Shown: in pieces, positions 10,136-19,203 of the stretch
Layout of the letters: the number at the start of each line of letters is the position of its first letter
Numbering within the stretch: position 1 is the first letter of the stretch
Assembly (NCBI GenBank): GCA_965226825.1
Contig: CBDDED010000003.1
Coordinates: 1,302,001-1,366,000, forward strand
Source of the DNA: Io17-Chloro-G2 sp965226825
Lineage (GTDB): Bacteria > Chloroflexota > Dehalococcoidia > Lucifugimonadales > UBA3495
Length of the DNA: 64,000 nucleotides
Direction: 5' to 3'
Translations under genes and position numbers: made by a program
Notes under the pieces: model-generated
What the model saw: the letters and a program-made list of their open reading frames with translations, nothing else
Database searches by the model: none
Told to the model about the DNA's origin: nothing

Positions 10136-10184
10136 GAGACAGAGGCGGGCCGCGAACCTATGGTAGCTTCGTCTAGTTCGCCGC
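10136..10184 (+). repeat. 49-bp segment matching 11609-11657 inside the DUF2207-like gene
   Basis: Starting GAGACAGAGGCGGGCCGCG, this stretch aligns base for base, with about eight mismatches, to 11609-11657. Position 11609 codes for part of the linker of the downstream membrane protein. It looks like the scar of a deleted paralogous gene copy next to the IS3 relic. Confidence 0.7.
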
Positions 10185-10414
10185 AGGCCTGTTGGAGGCG
10201 CCTACCGCCAAACTGGACGTAATCAATATCCTTCGTGCTGCGGTTCAGTCTATCATGGGGATGTTGCTCTTTCCTTAAATGACTTCTGGCGACAATGCTG
10301 TTGGAGACAGGGACGGGGTTCCATTTGGATGGGTAGAGCGGGGGGAATCCCTGTACTAAAGAGCGCAGGTGTTTCAAACCGGACGTTCCCCAAGGAGACC
10401 TGCGAGAGGTAGCT

Positions 10415-12151
10415 ATGGCGAGTGTGTTGGCAACGCTGGCGGCCCTTGCTGTCATTGGCTTGCTGTTCGTCCTGGACCCTGGCGGGGCTATCGCCCAGAG
10501 CGGCTTCCCCGATTACCAGGATATGGATTGGAAGCAGCTCACGGCTTGGGGCTTCCGGACAATAGGCGTCGGCGTCGCGCTGCTCCTCGTGTTGTGGCTT
10601 TGGCTGGGTTACCGGCCCAGACGTGGAATCGGACATCGCGACTCATTGGAGTTGGCAACCCGGCAGCGCCTTGGGCTGCCGGCGGCGGCTGTATCGGTGC
10701 TGGAAGATCGGGAGGTCAGCGACCGAACGCTGCTGGCGGCGATAACCGAGATGTGCCAGCGCGGCACGTTGCGATTCGAGTGCGTCGGAACGAGGAGCGG
10801 CTTCCTATACCGGCTGTCGCAGCAGGGTCCCGCGCAGTTTGACTGGGAGCGGTTGATATGCGAAAGCTTGCCATCGCGCCCCACAACGGTTCAAGCGCTG
10901 CATGACAGGATAAGCGAGCACAAGGATGCCATCGGCGACCGGTTGGGGGAGTACCTGCAGCACCAAGGCCTTTTCCATGACAACCCAATACGGATAAGAA
11001 GAGAGCGTTTCGCCGACGGATTCGGACGGGCGACATTGGCCGGGGCCTTGATGGGGGTTGGCGGCGGGCTTTGGCTGGCTTTATGGCTGCCCCAATGGTG
11101 GGCGAACTCCCTCGTCGGCGCGGTCGTCGGCTGCATATATTGGGTAATTGCGACGCCGATGAACGCTGGCATGCTGCCGCCAACGGAAGCGGGGGCATAT
11201 GAGATAAGCCAGTTGCATGGTTTGAAAGAATCTCTGACCGGACCTGACCCAGCGGACGGACGGGGCGAACCCGGTCCAATGCTGGCCTATGCCGTCGCAC
11301 TGGATGCGGCTCAGCCCTGGCTGGGCGTTTCGGTCCCGGCTCCACCATGGTTTGGCTCCGGTGAGGCAGCCTCCTTGGGGGCTCCCGACCTGGACGCGGC
11401 CTATCACGGCTTTATGTCCGCACCGAAGTGGGGCCTGGCCGGAGGGTCCGAAGGCGCGGCGGAAGCGGCTGCCGGGCCAGGCAACGAGGAAGAGTCGGAA
11501 CTGTTCCAGTTGGGGCCGTCGTACAACGAGCAGGCTGAAGGGACGGCAAACAGCGAGGGCGGTGGCGGAACGGTGTATGAGAGACCACAATCCGGGGGCG
11601 CAGCGTCTGAGACGGGGGCGGGCCGCGGACCTACGATAGCCTCGTCTAGTTTGCCGCCCGACTATTGGCAGGACCGGCCTCCGGGGCAGGTGGAGGAGCC
11701 AAAGGGCAGACGGGGATGCTGCGGTTGCTTCATGTGGGTCCTCGGCCTGCTGGGGATAGGGTCACTGGTCGTGGCGGTCGTGGTCGGCTTCAACCTGGTC
11801 TCCCCGGCTGTCGACCCGTGTCCGGCGAACTCTCCGACTATCCCGCCGCCCGGGCAGCTACTTGTGTTGCTTGACCTGTTCCTGGATGAGTGCGTGAGCG
11901 TTGCCGGAGAGGTAGTATCGCACGACGCCGGCGAGCTGGTAGTGGAGATTGACCGGGGGGAGTACGTGCAGTGGGTGAGGATCCGTGGACCGGCGGAGGC
12001 CTTCGATCAGGTCTCAGTGGGCAAACGGGTCCAAGTGGCGGGACGGATCGGGGAGCATGAGGACGGGGGGTACATGATCCGTTACGGAGTGGACCTCGGG
12101 TGGTGGGGCAATCTCCGTGAGAATATTCCAGGGGACGTCCTCGCGCCCTAG
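10415..12151 (+). CDS. DUF2207-like multi-domain membrane protein
   Basis: 578 residues. An N-terminal hydrophobic segment (residues about 5-25) and a second one (about 48-66) are followed by a winged-helix-like region (LPAAAVSVLEDREVSDRTLL, then MCQRGTLRFE). That region matches the cytoplasmic part of DUF2207 proteins. Two more hydrophobic segments lie around residues 208-250, then the family-typical MLAYAVALDA. A low-complexity Gly/Glu linker leads to a cysteine-rich membrane anchor (GCCGCFMWVLGLLGIGSLV). The last 100 residues form a beta-rich domain (VAGEVVSHDAGELVVEIDRG, GKRVQVAGRIGEHE), possibly an OB fold outside the cell. Function of the family is unknown. ATG is preceded by GAGAGG. 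Confidence 0.65.
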   Translation: MASVLATLAALAVIGLLFVLDPGGAIAQSGFPDYQDMDWKQLTAWGFRTIGVGVALLLVLWLWLGYRPRRGIGHRDSLELATRQRLGLPAAAVSVLEDREVSDRTLLAAITEMCQRGTLRFECVGTRSGFLYRLSQQGPAQFDWERLICESLPSRPTTVQALHDRISEHKDAIGDRLGEYLQHQGLFHDNPIRIRRERFADGFGRATLAGALMGVGGGLWLALWLPQWWANSLVGAVVGCIYWVIATPMNAGMLPPTEAGAYEISQLHGLKESLTGPDPADGRGEPGPMLAYAVALDAAQPWLGVSVPAPPWFGSGEAASLGAPDLDAAYHGFMSAPKWGLAGGSEGAAEAAAGPGNEEESELFQLGPSYNEQAEGTANSEGGGGTVYERPQSGGAASETGAGRGPTIASSSLPPDYWQDRPPGQVEEPKGRRGCCGCFMWVLGLLGIGSLVVAVVVGFNLVSPAVDPCPANSPTIPPPGQLLVLLDLFLDECVSVAGEVVSHDAGELVVEIDRGEYVQWVRIRGPAEAFDQVSVGKRVQVAGRIGEHEDGGYMIRYGVDLGWWGNLRENIPGDVLAP

Positions 12152-12529
12152 AGCCGCACCACCGCCCTAATCCCTCACCGCCTGACGAGGCCTGGGGGAC
12201 GCTTCTCGACGCCTTCCGGTTGAGGGTGTCAGCGGAAGGAAACTGAATGGATGCTTTCCTGGGTTAATTCCTGTCAAAAGTGTCAGGCCGTCACTTTTTC
12301 CACGAACGGCTTGATATGGGTCACGGGCCGTGGCCCAACCGGTCTCCTAGATGAACAGGGCAAAGATATGATCTATCCAGGAGAGTCTTGGTTCGAGATC
12401 AATTGGCACCGGTACCTGGTGGCAAGGTACCTGGATTCGGTCGACGGCTCACTCGACGTCGGCTCTATGGATGATGTAGTTTCCGACATACGCAACAGTC
12501 TAGTTTTTTACTTCTGGGCTAGTAGTCCA

Positions 12530-13228
12530 TCAGTGTTGGATTGATGGGTAAAGAGACTTCAGTTTGATGCGCGCATCCTCGGAGGTAAAGCGCCAGTCCA
12601 CTCGTATGCCGTCCCGGTTGCGCTGAGCCTGCCACGCTCCCACCTCCCGCCGCAGGACGCTTTGGTCCGGTATGCGCCGGTCCAGGCATTGCCGAACCAT
12701 CACCCCAATTTCAATCTCGGCCATATCCAGCCAACTGCCATGCTTGGGAGTGTAGTGAATCTCCAACCGTTCGGCGATGCGCCGCGCTTCGGCAGGTTCA
12801 AATTCCTCGTACAGCGAGGACGGGTGGTGGGTGTTCAAATTGTCCATCACCAGCACAATACGGTCCTTGTGCGGGTAGTCCTCGTCCACCAGTTGCTTGA
12901 CCACCCGGGCCCAATCGGCTTTCGTGCGCCGGTCCGTCACTTCCACCCGGCGCCACCCTTCCAGCGGAGCGAACAACATGAACAGGTTGCTCACCCCGTT
13001 GCGCTCGTATTCGTAATCGTAGGAGGCCGCTGCTCCAGGCCGGGCCGGACGCGGCAGACGCGTCTCTTTCACCTGCTGTTTGCTGGTCTCGTCCAGGCAG
13101 ACCAGAACTTCGTTGTCCGCATACCGGCGCTGATAGACTTCCAGCACGTCTTCCATCGCACAGACAAACTCGGCGCTGCCTTGCGGAGGGATGCACCAGC
13201 ATTCCTTCAGCCAAGGCTTGAGTTCGTT
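12530..13228 (-). CDS. IS630-family transposase, catalytic frame (OrfB)
   Basis: This frame begins at the A7 slippery run with KKNELKPWLKECWCIPP and carries the DDE catalytic core. The first aspartate is in VCLDETSKQ, the second in IVLVMDNLNTHHPSSL, and the glutamate in TPKHGSWLDMAEIEIG. The C-terminus NRDGIRVDWRFTSEDARIKL is also family-typical. All three catalytic residues are present, so the element may still be active. Confidence 0.88.
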   Translation of the reverse strand, partial: NELKPWLKECWCIPPQGSAEFVCAMEDVLEVYQRRYADNEVLVCLDETSKQQVKETRLPRPARPGAAASYDYEYERNGVSNLFMLFAPLEGWRRVEVTDRRTKADWARVVKQLVDEDYPHKDRIVLVMDNLNTHHPSSLYEEFEPAEARRIAERLEIHYTPKHGSWLDMAEIEIGVMVRQCLDRRIPDQSVLRREVGAWQAQRNRDGIRVDWRFTSEDARIKLKSLYPSIQH

Positions 13229-13668
13229 TTTTTGAGCGTCTGGCGCACCGTTTCAGTGCTGATGCTTTCCACGATCTCGCATTCAACCAGCCGGTGGGCC
13301 AACAGTGTCAGCGTCCAACCGGCCCGGCCTTCCGGCGGTTCTCCGCAGGCCAGGGCAATCAGGTGGGCTTCCCCTTGACCGTCCAGTCGCTTCGGACGAC
13401 GATTAAGCTGCCGCTTTCGTCCCAGCGCCGCCTCAATCCCTTCCTCCGCGCAACGGCGGCGCACCCGCTCCACCGTCGCGCGGCCAATCTGCAGGACCCG
13501 GGCAATGTCTTCATCCTTCATGGCCCCGTCCGCATGGGCCTCATCACTCAGCAGCAGGATGCGCCCGTGGGTCTGCTTGTAAGCCGCCACCCGGCCACGG
13601 GACACCAATGTCTTCAGTTCCTGCCGCTCCTCCGCACTCAGCTTGACCCGGTATCTCTTCATCAGCAT
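13207..13668 (-). CDS. IS630-family transposase, N-terminal frame (OrfA)
   Basis: 153 residues with an N-terminal helix-turn-helix: YRVKLSAEERQELKTLVSRG, RILLLSDEAHADG, DIARVLQIGRATVERVRRRC. The second half (RPKRLDGQGEAHLIALAC) is the linker typical of IS630 N-terminal domains. The frame ends soon after an A7 run at 13227-13233. A shift by one base there continues directly into the DDE frame, so the full transposase is probably made by programmed frameshifting. Confidence 0.88.
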   Translation of the reverse strand: MLMKRYRVKLSAEERQELKTLVSRGRVAAYKQTHGRILLLSDEAHADGAMKDEDIARVLQIGRATVERVRRRCAEEGIEAALGRKRQLNRRPKRLDGQGEAHLIALACGEPPEGRAGWTLTLLAHRLVECEIVESISTETVRQTLKKTNSSLG

Positions 13669-13971
13669 CCCCTCCTCACACGCCCCAATCCTCTTCGCCC
13701 TGTGCTTGGTGGACTACTCTCGCTCAGTACTCAATTCAAAAATGTTCGACTACTAGTGAATGCCAACAAATAACGTACTTGAGGGCTGGGGTCGAGGACT
13801 GGATGAAGGCCTTAGAGGATGCCCTTGATGAATCCTACAAGGCTTTTATGTGCAGAGTTTCCGGTAATTCATAGTGGGTTTTGTGGGCCATGGATGACTT
13901 GCTGGGTCTCTGATTGAATCGGGTTTCCAGTGACGGTTCATCCTGCTATCAGGGTGAGTAGCTGAAGCCTG

Positions 13972-14014
13972 GGCCCGCCGCCTTGTCATCGACCAAGGCG
14001 GCGGGCCTGGTTTT
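13972..14014 (+). terminator. Strong hairpin terminator
   Basis: A perfect 14-bp stem (GGCCCGCCGCCTTG at 13972-13985 pairing with 13994-14007), an 8-base loop and a TGGTTTT tail form a rho-independent terminator in the plus direction. It probably ended the small gene now split by IS630. Confidence 0.85.
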
Positions 14015-14347
14015 ATTGGGGATTTAGAGCGAATTTTACCCGCTGCGGTGGAGATGCAACACTGGAACCCGCTGAACCAAGATCCGACCTATCCGAAACA
14101 GCAACGCAAGTACCCCAACCCTCCACGCTGACCGACCTGGGAACCTCAACCCCAGAGCCAAGTCCTGCCCTCCAGGCAAACCAGGCCACCTTCGAAAAAT
14201 CAGGTGGTGCCTGGAGAAACTCTGGAACCCACACAGGTTATAACCTCAAACTCCCCCGAGGACCTGATCCCATCAGACCCCAAAACAAATGACTCCGTCC
14301 TCCTGCAGGACAATCTGCTGTCCGTCCCCGGCTGAGGGCGCGGGGCT
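14015..14347. other. Gap between terminator and LRR gene
   Basis: No supported gene. Short frames here have proline-rich composition without recognisable motifs. Confidence 0.5.
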
Positions 14348-14847
14348 TCAGCAGTAGGGCAGGCCGCCGAGATTATCAAAGAGGTCCTGGTCTTCCAGGC
14401 TGCTTGGCACGCACCCGCTCAAGTCGTTGTCGCGGAGGCTCAGCGAATTCAGGTTGGAGAGGCTGCCCAACTCGGAAGGTGTGGTCCCGCTCAACTGGTT
14501 ATCATTTAGATCCAGACTTCTCAGGGTATCGATGTTGCCGAACCCGGAAGGTATCGCCCCGCTCAACTGGTTTCTGCTGAGGTTCACCCATTCCAGTCTG
14601 TAGAAGTTTCCCCACTCGGCTGGTATCTCCCCGCTTAGCTGGTTTCCGCCGAGGTTCAGGTCTGTTAGGTCAAAGTGGTTGCCCAACTCCGCCGGTATCT
14701 CGCCGCTCAATTCGTTGTTTACGAGTTGTAACTCCGATAGGCGGATGTTGCCCAACTCTGGTGGTATCGCCCCGCCCAACTGGGTGCCATTGATGTATAG
14801 TCCATACAGCTGCTTGAGGTTGCCTAGTTCAGGCGGTATCCCCCCAC
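14348..14847 (-). pseudogene. Leucine-rich-repeat protein, 5' part removed by IS5 insertion
   Basis: About 165 residues of plant-type LRRs in 24-residue register: LSGEIPAELGNHFDLTDLNL, LSGEIPAEWGNFYRLEWVNL, LSGAIPSGFGNIDTLRSLDL. A capping segment with two cysteines (LSGCVPSSL ... GLPYC) ends the protein normally. The upstream part is cut at 14848 by the IS5-family element, and no LRR sequence resumes on its far side, so the N-terminus with any signal peptide is lost. Plant-type LRR proteins are usually secreted or surface-exposed binding proteins. Confidence 0.85.
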
Positions 14848-15779
14848 TAAGAAACTATCTCAAAACTTCAGTTGCCACTGGCGGCGGTACCAGAGCAGGG
14901 CGCAGGCCAATTGGATCAGGCCGATGTAGTTGGATTCCTTCTTGTCATAGCGCACCAGGATCGCACGACACTTCGATAACCAGGCCAGGGTGCGCTCCAC
15001 AACCCACCGGCGGGCGGGATAGCGTTTCACGCCCTGGGCGTCCAGTTTCTCCTCCCCTATCCGCCGGATGTGTCCCCGATACCCGTAGGCCGCCACGGCT
15101 CGGTGGCCCGTTGGGTTGTCATACTCTTTGTCCAAACACAGGTTTTGAGTCCCTTCATCAATACCATCAGGACGTTCCACCACTATGCTTTCCAGGGTCA
15201 GCGCCAGCAACTTGGTGTCGTGAACATTGGCTCCAGCCACCACCACGCTCAGTGGTCCGCCGGCCCCGTCCACCAGGACGCTTTTCTTACTCCCAGCCTT
15301 GCCCCGGTCCGTGGGATTGCGTCCAATGGCGCCCCCCCAAAACGCGCTTTTCCCATCGAGCAGTCGGCTGACTGCCATTCCCAGTTTACGCCGTCCAACT
15401 CCCGGCATTCTTCTATCAGGACGGCCCAGACACGCTCCAGCACCCCACCCTCTACCCATCGCTGGAAGGTCCGGTGGATGGTGCTGTCATCCCCCAGCTC
15501 CTTGGGCAAGTGGTTCCATTGACAGGAGCTACGCATACGGAAGATGATGCCTTCCAGCACCTTCCGCTGGTTCACCCGTTTGCGCCCTTTCGCCTTGGGG
15601 GGGTCCAACTCCAAAATCACCGGTTCAATTCGCTCCCACAGATCATCGGGTATTTCCCATATAGTGGGCAGAGTCTCGCTCTTTCCCATCATCCACCACC
15701 ACCCAAGTTTCCCCCAGCTTAACCGAACCGCCTATGTGTTCTCCCTTTCAGACCAATCCCAATTTGAGATAGTTTCTTA
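14848..15779 (-). mobile_element. IS5-family (IS427-like) insertion sequence
   Basis: Terminal inverted repeats TAAGAAACTATCTCAAA at 14848 and its complement ending at 15779 bracket a two-frame transposase. Flanking trinucleotides are TAA and TTA, compatible with a TNA target but not identical. The same ends define the 139-bp MITE at 42722 and the truncated copy at 52741. Confidence 0.88.
14860..15692 (-). CDS. IS5-family transposase in two frames joined at a G-run
   Basis: The upstream frame (15692 to about 15340) gives IWEIPDDLWERIEPVILELD and VLEGIIFRMRSSCQWNHLPK, then SADCSMGKARFGG. The downstream frame resumes at KSAFWGGAIGRNPTDRGKAG and carries LCLDKEYDNPTGHRAVAAYG and ARRWVVERTLAWLSKCRAIL, with the DDE residues (D in SADCS or nearby, D in LCLDK, E in VERT). 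The switch sits at a run of seven C on the plus strand (15332-15338), a plausible programmed frameshift site as known for the IS427 group. About 277 residues if fused. Confidence 0.85.
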
Positions 15780-16026
15780 TTGGCTTCCATGACCGCCGCT
15801 TCCCCAGATGGACCATCTGACGCAGAAGAGGGCGAAGAAGAGGAATCAATGCCCCACCGGAAAATGGGCAACAGAAAAGGGCCGCACACATGGACGTGCG
15901 GGGGGCTAGCGCCCACTCGAACAGGGACGCGGCTGCGGGCTTTGGCTTCCGGCTGCGGACCTTAGGCTTAACCGGCTCCTCGGCCATGAACTCGGCCCAG
16001 GAGAACGGCGTCCACTGCCTTCCCAC
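15780..16026 (-). pseudogene. Short hypothetical gene truncated by the IS5 element
   Basis: Reads from a GTG at 16026: GRQWTPFSWAEFMAEEPVKP, then a basic KVRSRKPKPAAASLFEWALA. The second half loses coherence and runs into the IS5 right end. It is divergent from the winged-helix gene with about 60 bp between starts. I have no functional assignment. The conserved-looking N-terminus suggests it was a real small protein. Confidence 0.4.
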
Positions 16027-16085
16027 ACACCGGCGCCGCCATGTGACGGATGCACAGCGCGCCCCTCTTTTGCTACGCTCGACAC

Positions 16086-16613
16086 ATGGCGCTTTCCGAC
16101 CAACGGCTACTCCATTCCTTCAGCCGGATGCCGTTCATCGACACGGCAGATCTGGCGGGCGTCCTTGGCGAGGCTCACGCGACGGTTCACCGCGCCCTGA
16201 CCGCCCTTTTTGCTGACGGCATCGTCGGGAGGGTGAGCCACGGTACCGCCCAACTGACTTCGAGCGGGCGATACTACCTGACGGCCAAGGGCATCAGAGA
16301 AGCCGCCAGGACCCTCGGCTTCGATACGCCCTCGGACTTCGTGCGCGCCTACCCTGATTCCAGCGAGTGGCTGGCGCTGCTGATCCGCCGGATGGACGCG
16401 GTGGCTTCCGTCTACTGCCTCGCCTCTTCACTCTCCCGCGGCATTGACGGGCTCCGGTCCCACGTGGAGTTCCACCGACGGAGCCGCTTCGACGCCACCA
16501 TTACGCTCCACGACGGCCGCAGCTTCGGTGTGGTCTGCCAGGGTGTCAATGGAGGAGTGACCTCGGAATCGGCCTCGGTTCTTGATTTCGTCCAGTCCGG
16601 CCCGCCGTGGTAG
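16086..16613 (+). CDS. Winged-helix (MarR/replication-relaxation-like) protein, probably C-terminally truncated
   Basis: From the ATG at 16086 the 175 residues start MALSDQRLLHSFSRMPFIDT and form a winged helix: DLAGVLGEAHATVHRALTAL for the recognition helix region, then ADGIVGRVSHGTAQ for the wing. A second segment (LLIRRMDAVASVYCLASSLS, HVEFHRRSRFDATITLHDGR) matches the downstream part of the replication-relaxation family. The last 20 residues look unrelated and end abruptly, so the gene was probably cut. The family is linked to plasmid or ICE DNA processing. Confidence 0.6.
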   Translation: MALSDQRLLHSFSRMPFIDTADLAGVLGEAHATVHRALTALFADGIVGRVSHGTAQLTSSGRYYLTAKGIREAARTLGFDTPSDFVRAYPDSSEWLALLIRRMDAVASVYCLASSLSRGIDGLRSHVEFHRRSRFDATITLHDGRSFGVVCQGVNGGVTSESASVLDFVQSGPPW

Positions 16614-17380
16614 ACTCGAGCCGGTCGTTAACGCGGTCATCAGACCTTTTTGTCATCCAACCATGGCTGTTCGGACGATGGGCATTCATGCCGCCTCCGA
16701 GCCTGTCAGTCCTCGGTCCATCCAGGTCCCAGCCCGACGAGCGCCACAATTTGCCATTGATACTGCCTCCCAAGCGTGACGACAGCGGGGCATGACGGGT
16801 CGACCGAGACCGGGGTCCGAAATTTCCAGTGGTTGCGGGGTTTCCTCTTCCTAAGGGTGGTGTTGCCGACCTAAACGTCCAACTCTTCTCCGGCGCCTCG
16901 GCCCTCGATAATCTACGACAGAGACAATTCCACTGCCCACGAATACCGTAACTTTTGGCGTAGATTGAATAATGGGCATGGTGATCCGGGCGATACCCAG
17001 TTCCCCGGCGATACCCAGATGCAACGACCCGCTCCTTTCATCTCGTAGATCTCTTTCACTTCTTCCACCTTCAGCAATTCGTCTGAAGCACCTCCGCGCA
17101 GTGTCTGCGGATGATGCCACCATTCTGTGGTGGGTCAAATCAACTTCGGAGATTTCGCCCATTTTTACATCGGCGGTAACGGTGCGGCTCTTTCCCCATT
17201 CTTCAGATTGACCCGGTCCGGTATCCCCTATCATCCCAGTACGATGAAATTTCGGCGCCACCGGTGAATCTAGGCCGGTCAGTGTCGGCGTCCGGGCAAT
17301 CGGAAGTTTGTCCATAACGGTTCTTGCATTCCCGATTCGGAGCTAGTCTGAATCCTTGCCGAGGAAGGAGGATCTGCTGT
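16614..17380. other. About 770 bp without a convincing gene
   Basis: A minus-strand frame at 16851-17315 and a plus-strand frame at 16972-17211 overlap fully and show no recognised motif. A 12-bp direct repeat GGCGATACCCAG occurs twice near 16989 and 17007. This is probably eroded DNA at the edge of the integrase module. Confidence 0.5.
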
Positions 17381-17381
17381 G

Positions 17382-17398
17382 TCGGTATGTTTTACCGA
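17382..17398 (+). promoter_or_regulatory. Inverted repeat TCGGTA-5-TACCGA, candidate operator (copy 1)
   Basis: TCGGTA and TACCGA are separated by five bases in an AT-rich stretch upstream of the Xre gene. The same palindrome with a slightly different spacer is at 20424-20440 upstream of the second Xre copy. Conservation of the arms but not the spacer suggests a protein binding site, perhaps for the Xre protein. Confidence 0.5.
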
Positions 17399-17587
17399 AA
17401 ATTCCAATATTATTGTCAAAATTATGTAAAGCTATTAATTTGAATCACCTGATAGATGGTAACTGTCTTCATTGGCTTATATGGACTTCTGATTGCATAC
17501 AATTCGGGCTCTTGGGATCTGCTCAAAAGCCTCGAAAATCTGAAACGACAAAGCGTAATTCCACCCTCTCCCTATACTCTATATCCA

Positions 17588-17640
17588 TGGACTCTTGCAT
17601 CATTACTCATTGGGTCGGGCAACGACACTCTCAGAGTCCA
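17588..17640 (+). promoter_or_regulatory. Long-range inverted repeat TGGACTCT / AGAGTCCA in the Xre leader (copy 1)
   Basis: TGGACTCT at 17588-17595 pairs with AGAGTCCA at 17633-17640, just before the GGAGC ribosome binding site of the Xre gene. Copy 2 has the same arms at 20629-20636 and 20673-20680 with a diverged loop. It could be a leader hairpin controlling translation or a paired operator. Confidence 0.45.
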
Positions 17641-17649
17641 GGAGCACAT

Positions 17650-17937
17650 ATGGCATCCAACGCTACCACGGAGTTTTCCAGGACTCTCAAGAGACTCAGG
17701 TCCAAGTCGGGAAAAACCAGGTATAAGCTGGCCCAGTACAGCGGCCTGAACGAGGCCTACGTCTTGAGGCTGGAATCCGGCGAACGCCAGAATCCATCCA
17801 GAGATACCGTCATTAAGCTCGGCCTCGCTCTGGTCGCCGATTCTGACACGGTTTCCATCCACGACGTGAACGAACTCCTCCTGGCCGACGGCTTAGCTCC
17901 CCTTAGGGGACGCGGCGAATCGGTCCCTGCAAATTGA
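17650..17937 (+). CDS. Xre-family helix-turn-helix regulator (copy 1)
   Basis: 95 residues. The HTH_3 domain spans nearly all of it: FSRTLKRLRSKSGKTRYKLA, QYSGLNEAYVLRLESGERQN, then PSRDTVIKLGLALVADS. This is a Cro/CI-type fold that would repress its own or nearby promoters. The ATG at 17650 follows GGAGC; an upstream in-frame extension lacks a binding site. It faces the integrase gene convergently. A paralogue 3 kb away is about 90% identical, showing a segmental duplication. It may control the integrase module. Confidence 0.92.
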   Translation: MASNATTEFSRTLKRLRSKSGKTRYKLAQYSGLNEAYVLRLESGERQNPSRDTVIKLGLALVADSDTVSIHDVNELLLADGLAPLRGRGESVPAN

Positions 17938-17953
17938 TTGCCAGCAAGTCCGA

Positions 17954-19038
17954 TCACCGCTTGGACCCGGGTTGTTTGGCCCACGACCTCCAATTCCGGG
18001 AAGACCTGCCCGCGTTCGGGTAAATCCTCCCCTTAGCCTTGTCCGGGTTGAACCCGTGCCGGAACCGACTTGACCCCTGCACGTCGAATCTGTCCAGGGG
18101 CGAGAAACCCTGGCTCTTCAACGCTGCGATTTGACTCGCTATGTGCACGTAGCGTTCTACCATAGCCAGAGTGGTGTGGCCCAGGTTCTGTTTGAGCAGG
18201 AATACGTCCCCCCATTCAGAATGAATTGGGTGGCATAGGTGTGCCTCAGTAGGTGAGGGTGGAGCCGTGGAACTCCTGCAGCCTTGGAAACCCTCTCGGT
18301 GAGAGACCGTAGTGCTGACGGGGACATGGGGTATCCGTCGATGGACAAGAAAAAAGTATCCACCCCCGAGTGTGCTGGTTCACCCCGGAAGCGGTACGAG
18401 TAGTCAATGAGCGACCGCTGACAGGTTGCGCCGAAGGCAACGATGCGCTCCTTGTTGCCTTTGCCCAAGACCTTGATGTACCGGTCCTGCAGGTGGACGT
18501 CCTCATATTTCAGGGTCACGACCTCAGAGAGGCGGGGGCCTGTATCCAACATCAGGGAATAGATGGCCGTATTGCGCGCTCCGAGCAGGGTGTTTGAGTT
18601 CATGCTGGCGAAAATCTTCACCATCTCTTCGGACGTCAGGGGCTCGATCACCTTCTCACTGACCTTGGGCGGCCTCAGGTCCTTGAGCCGATGTTCTTTC
18701 GTATATCCCCGGCGGTGAAGCCAGGCGAAGAAGGCCCGGAGCGCTCTCACCCGGTTGTTCAACGTATGGCTTGAAGCCAGGCCCCACAGCCCCTTCCTAC
18801 CCTGAAGATACAGAATGAACTCCCGGACCTCGTCCTCCCCTAGGTGTTCCAGGTTGGTGGGGATTCCCTCGTCCTCGAGCCATCCTTCAAAGAGTTCCAG
18901 GGCCTGGTTGTACCACTCCACCGTCCTGGCGGACTTGCCTTCCGACCGGTTGTGGACTTCGAAGTGTTGGGTCAGGGTTTTGAGGTCTAACTTGTCCTGG
19001 TCCACGCCACGTATCCGTGCTGTTCGTCTGGTTACCAT
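17954..19038 (-). pseudogene. Tyrosine recombinase/integrase, frameshifted near the catalytic C-terminus
   Basis: The first frame (19038 to about 18210) has the SAM-like DNA-binding domain (LTQHFEVHNRSEGKSARTVE) and the catalytic domain with Arg in DTGPRLSEVVTLKYEDV and HxxR in HPHLLRHTYATQF. After a run of six C on the plus strand (18208-18213) it goes out of frame. The correct continuation, LGHTTLAMVERYVHIASQIA with the second His and the catalytic Tyr, is in the frame ending at 17954. One extra base in the run would restore a protein of about 360 residues, so this is either a recent mutation or a sequencing error. It lies beside a tRNA-Arg 3' fragment, the usual place for an island integrase. 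Confidence 0.85.
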
Positions 19039-19148
19039 GGTACTTACTTGCCTCCCTTGGTGAACACTATCCGGTAGGCAAGCAATGGGAGATAGAACCG
19101 AAAGACCGGATCAGGCAGCGTATCGGATAGGGGTTTCGGCAAAGAAAA

Positions 19149-19172
19149 TGCCGCCCCAATGGGCGGCTTTTC
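19149..19172 (+). terminator. Hairpin terminator
   Basis: GCCGCCC-CAAT-GGGCGGC (19150-19167) followed by TTTT. On the minus strand it is also followed by a T-rich stretch, so it may work both ways, upstream of the integrase gene. Confidence 0.75.
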
Positions 19173-19203
19173 AGGCTCAAATTGAGCCAATTCGTAGCTG
19201 TTG

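Larger units (their letters stand above)
12520..13755 (-). mobile_element. Complete IS630-family insertion sequence
   Basis: The element is bounded by imperfect inverted repeats of about 26 bp starting CTAGTAGTC at both ends, 12519 onward and 13756 backward. Two thirds or more of the positions match. The TA inside each CTAG is the duplicated target typical of IS630/Tc1-mariner elements. It holds two overlapping transposase frames joined at an A7 run. A solo relic of the same end occurs at 44794-44820. Confidence 0.88.
12251..13874 (+). pseudogene. Small hypothetical gene interrupted by the IS630 element
   Basis: The open frame from 12251 (ATG, with GGAAGGAA upstream) reads MLSWVNSCQKCQAVTF and runs into the IS630 left end at 12520. 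If the IS and one TA target copy are removed, the frame continues without a stop on the far side (13756 onward: SECQQITYLRAGVEDWMKAL) to TAG at 13872-13874. The uninterrupted protein would be about 130 residues, soluble and acidic, with a tryptophan-rich middle. I do not recognise it. A strong hairpin terminator follows at 13972, consistent with this being the ancestral 3' end. Confidence 0.6.

Noticed and set aside
16851..17315. Minus-strand frame of 154 codons
   Set aside because: No binding site, no recognisable motif, and an overlapping plus-strand frame of similar length; likely chance in GC-rich DNA.
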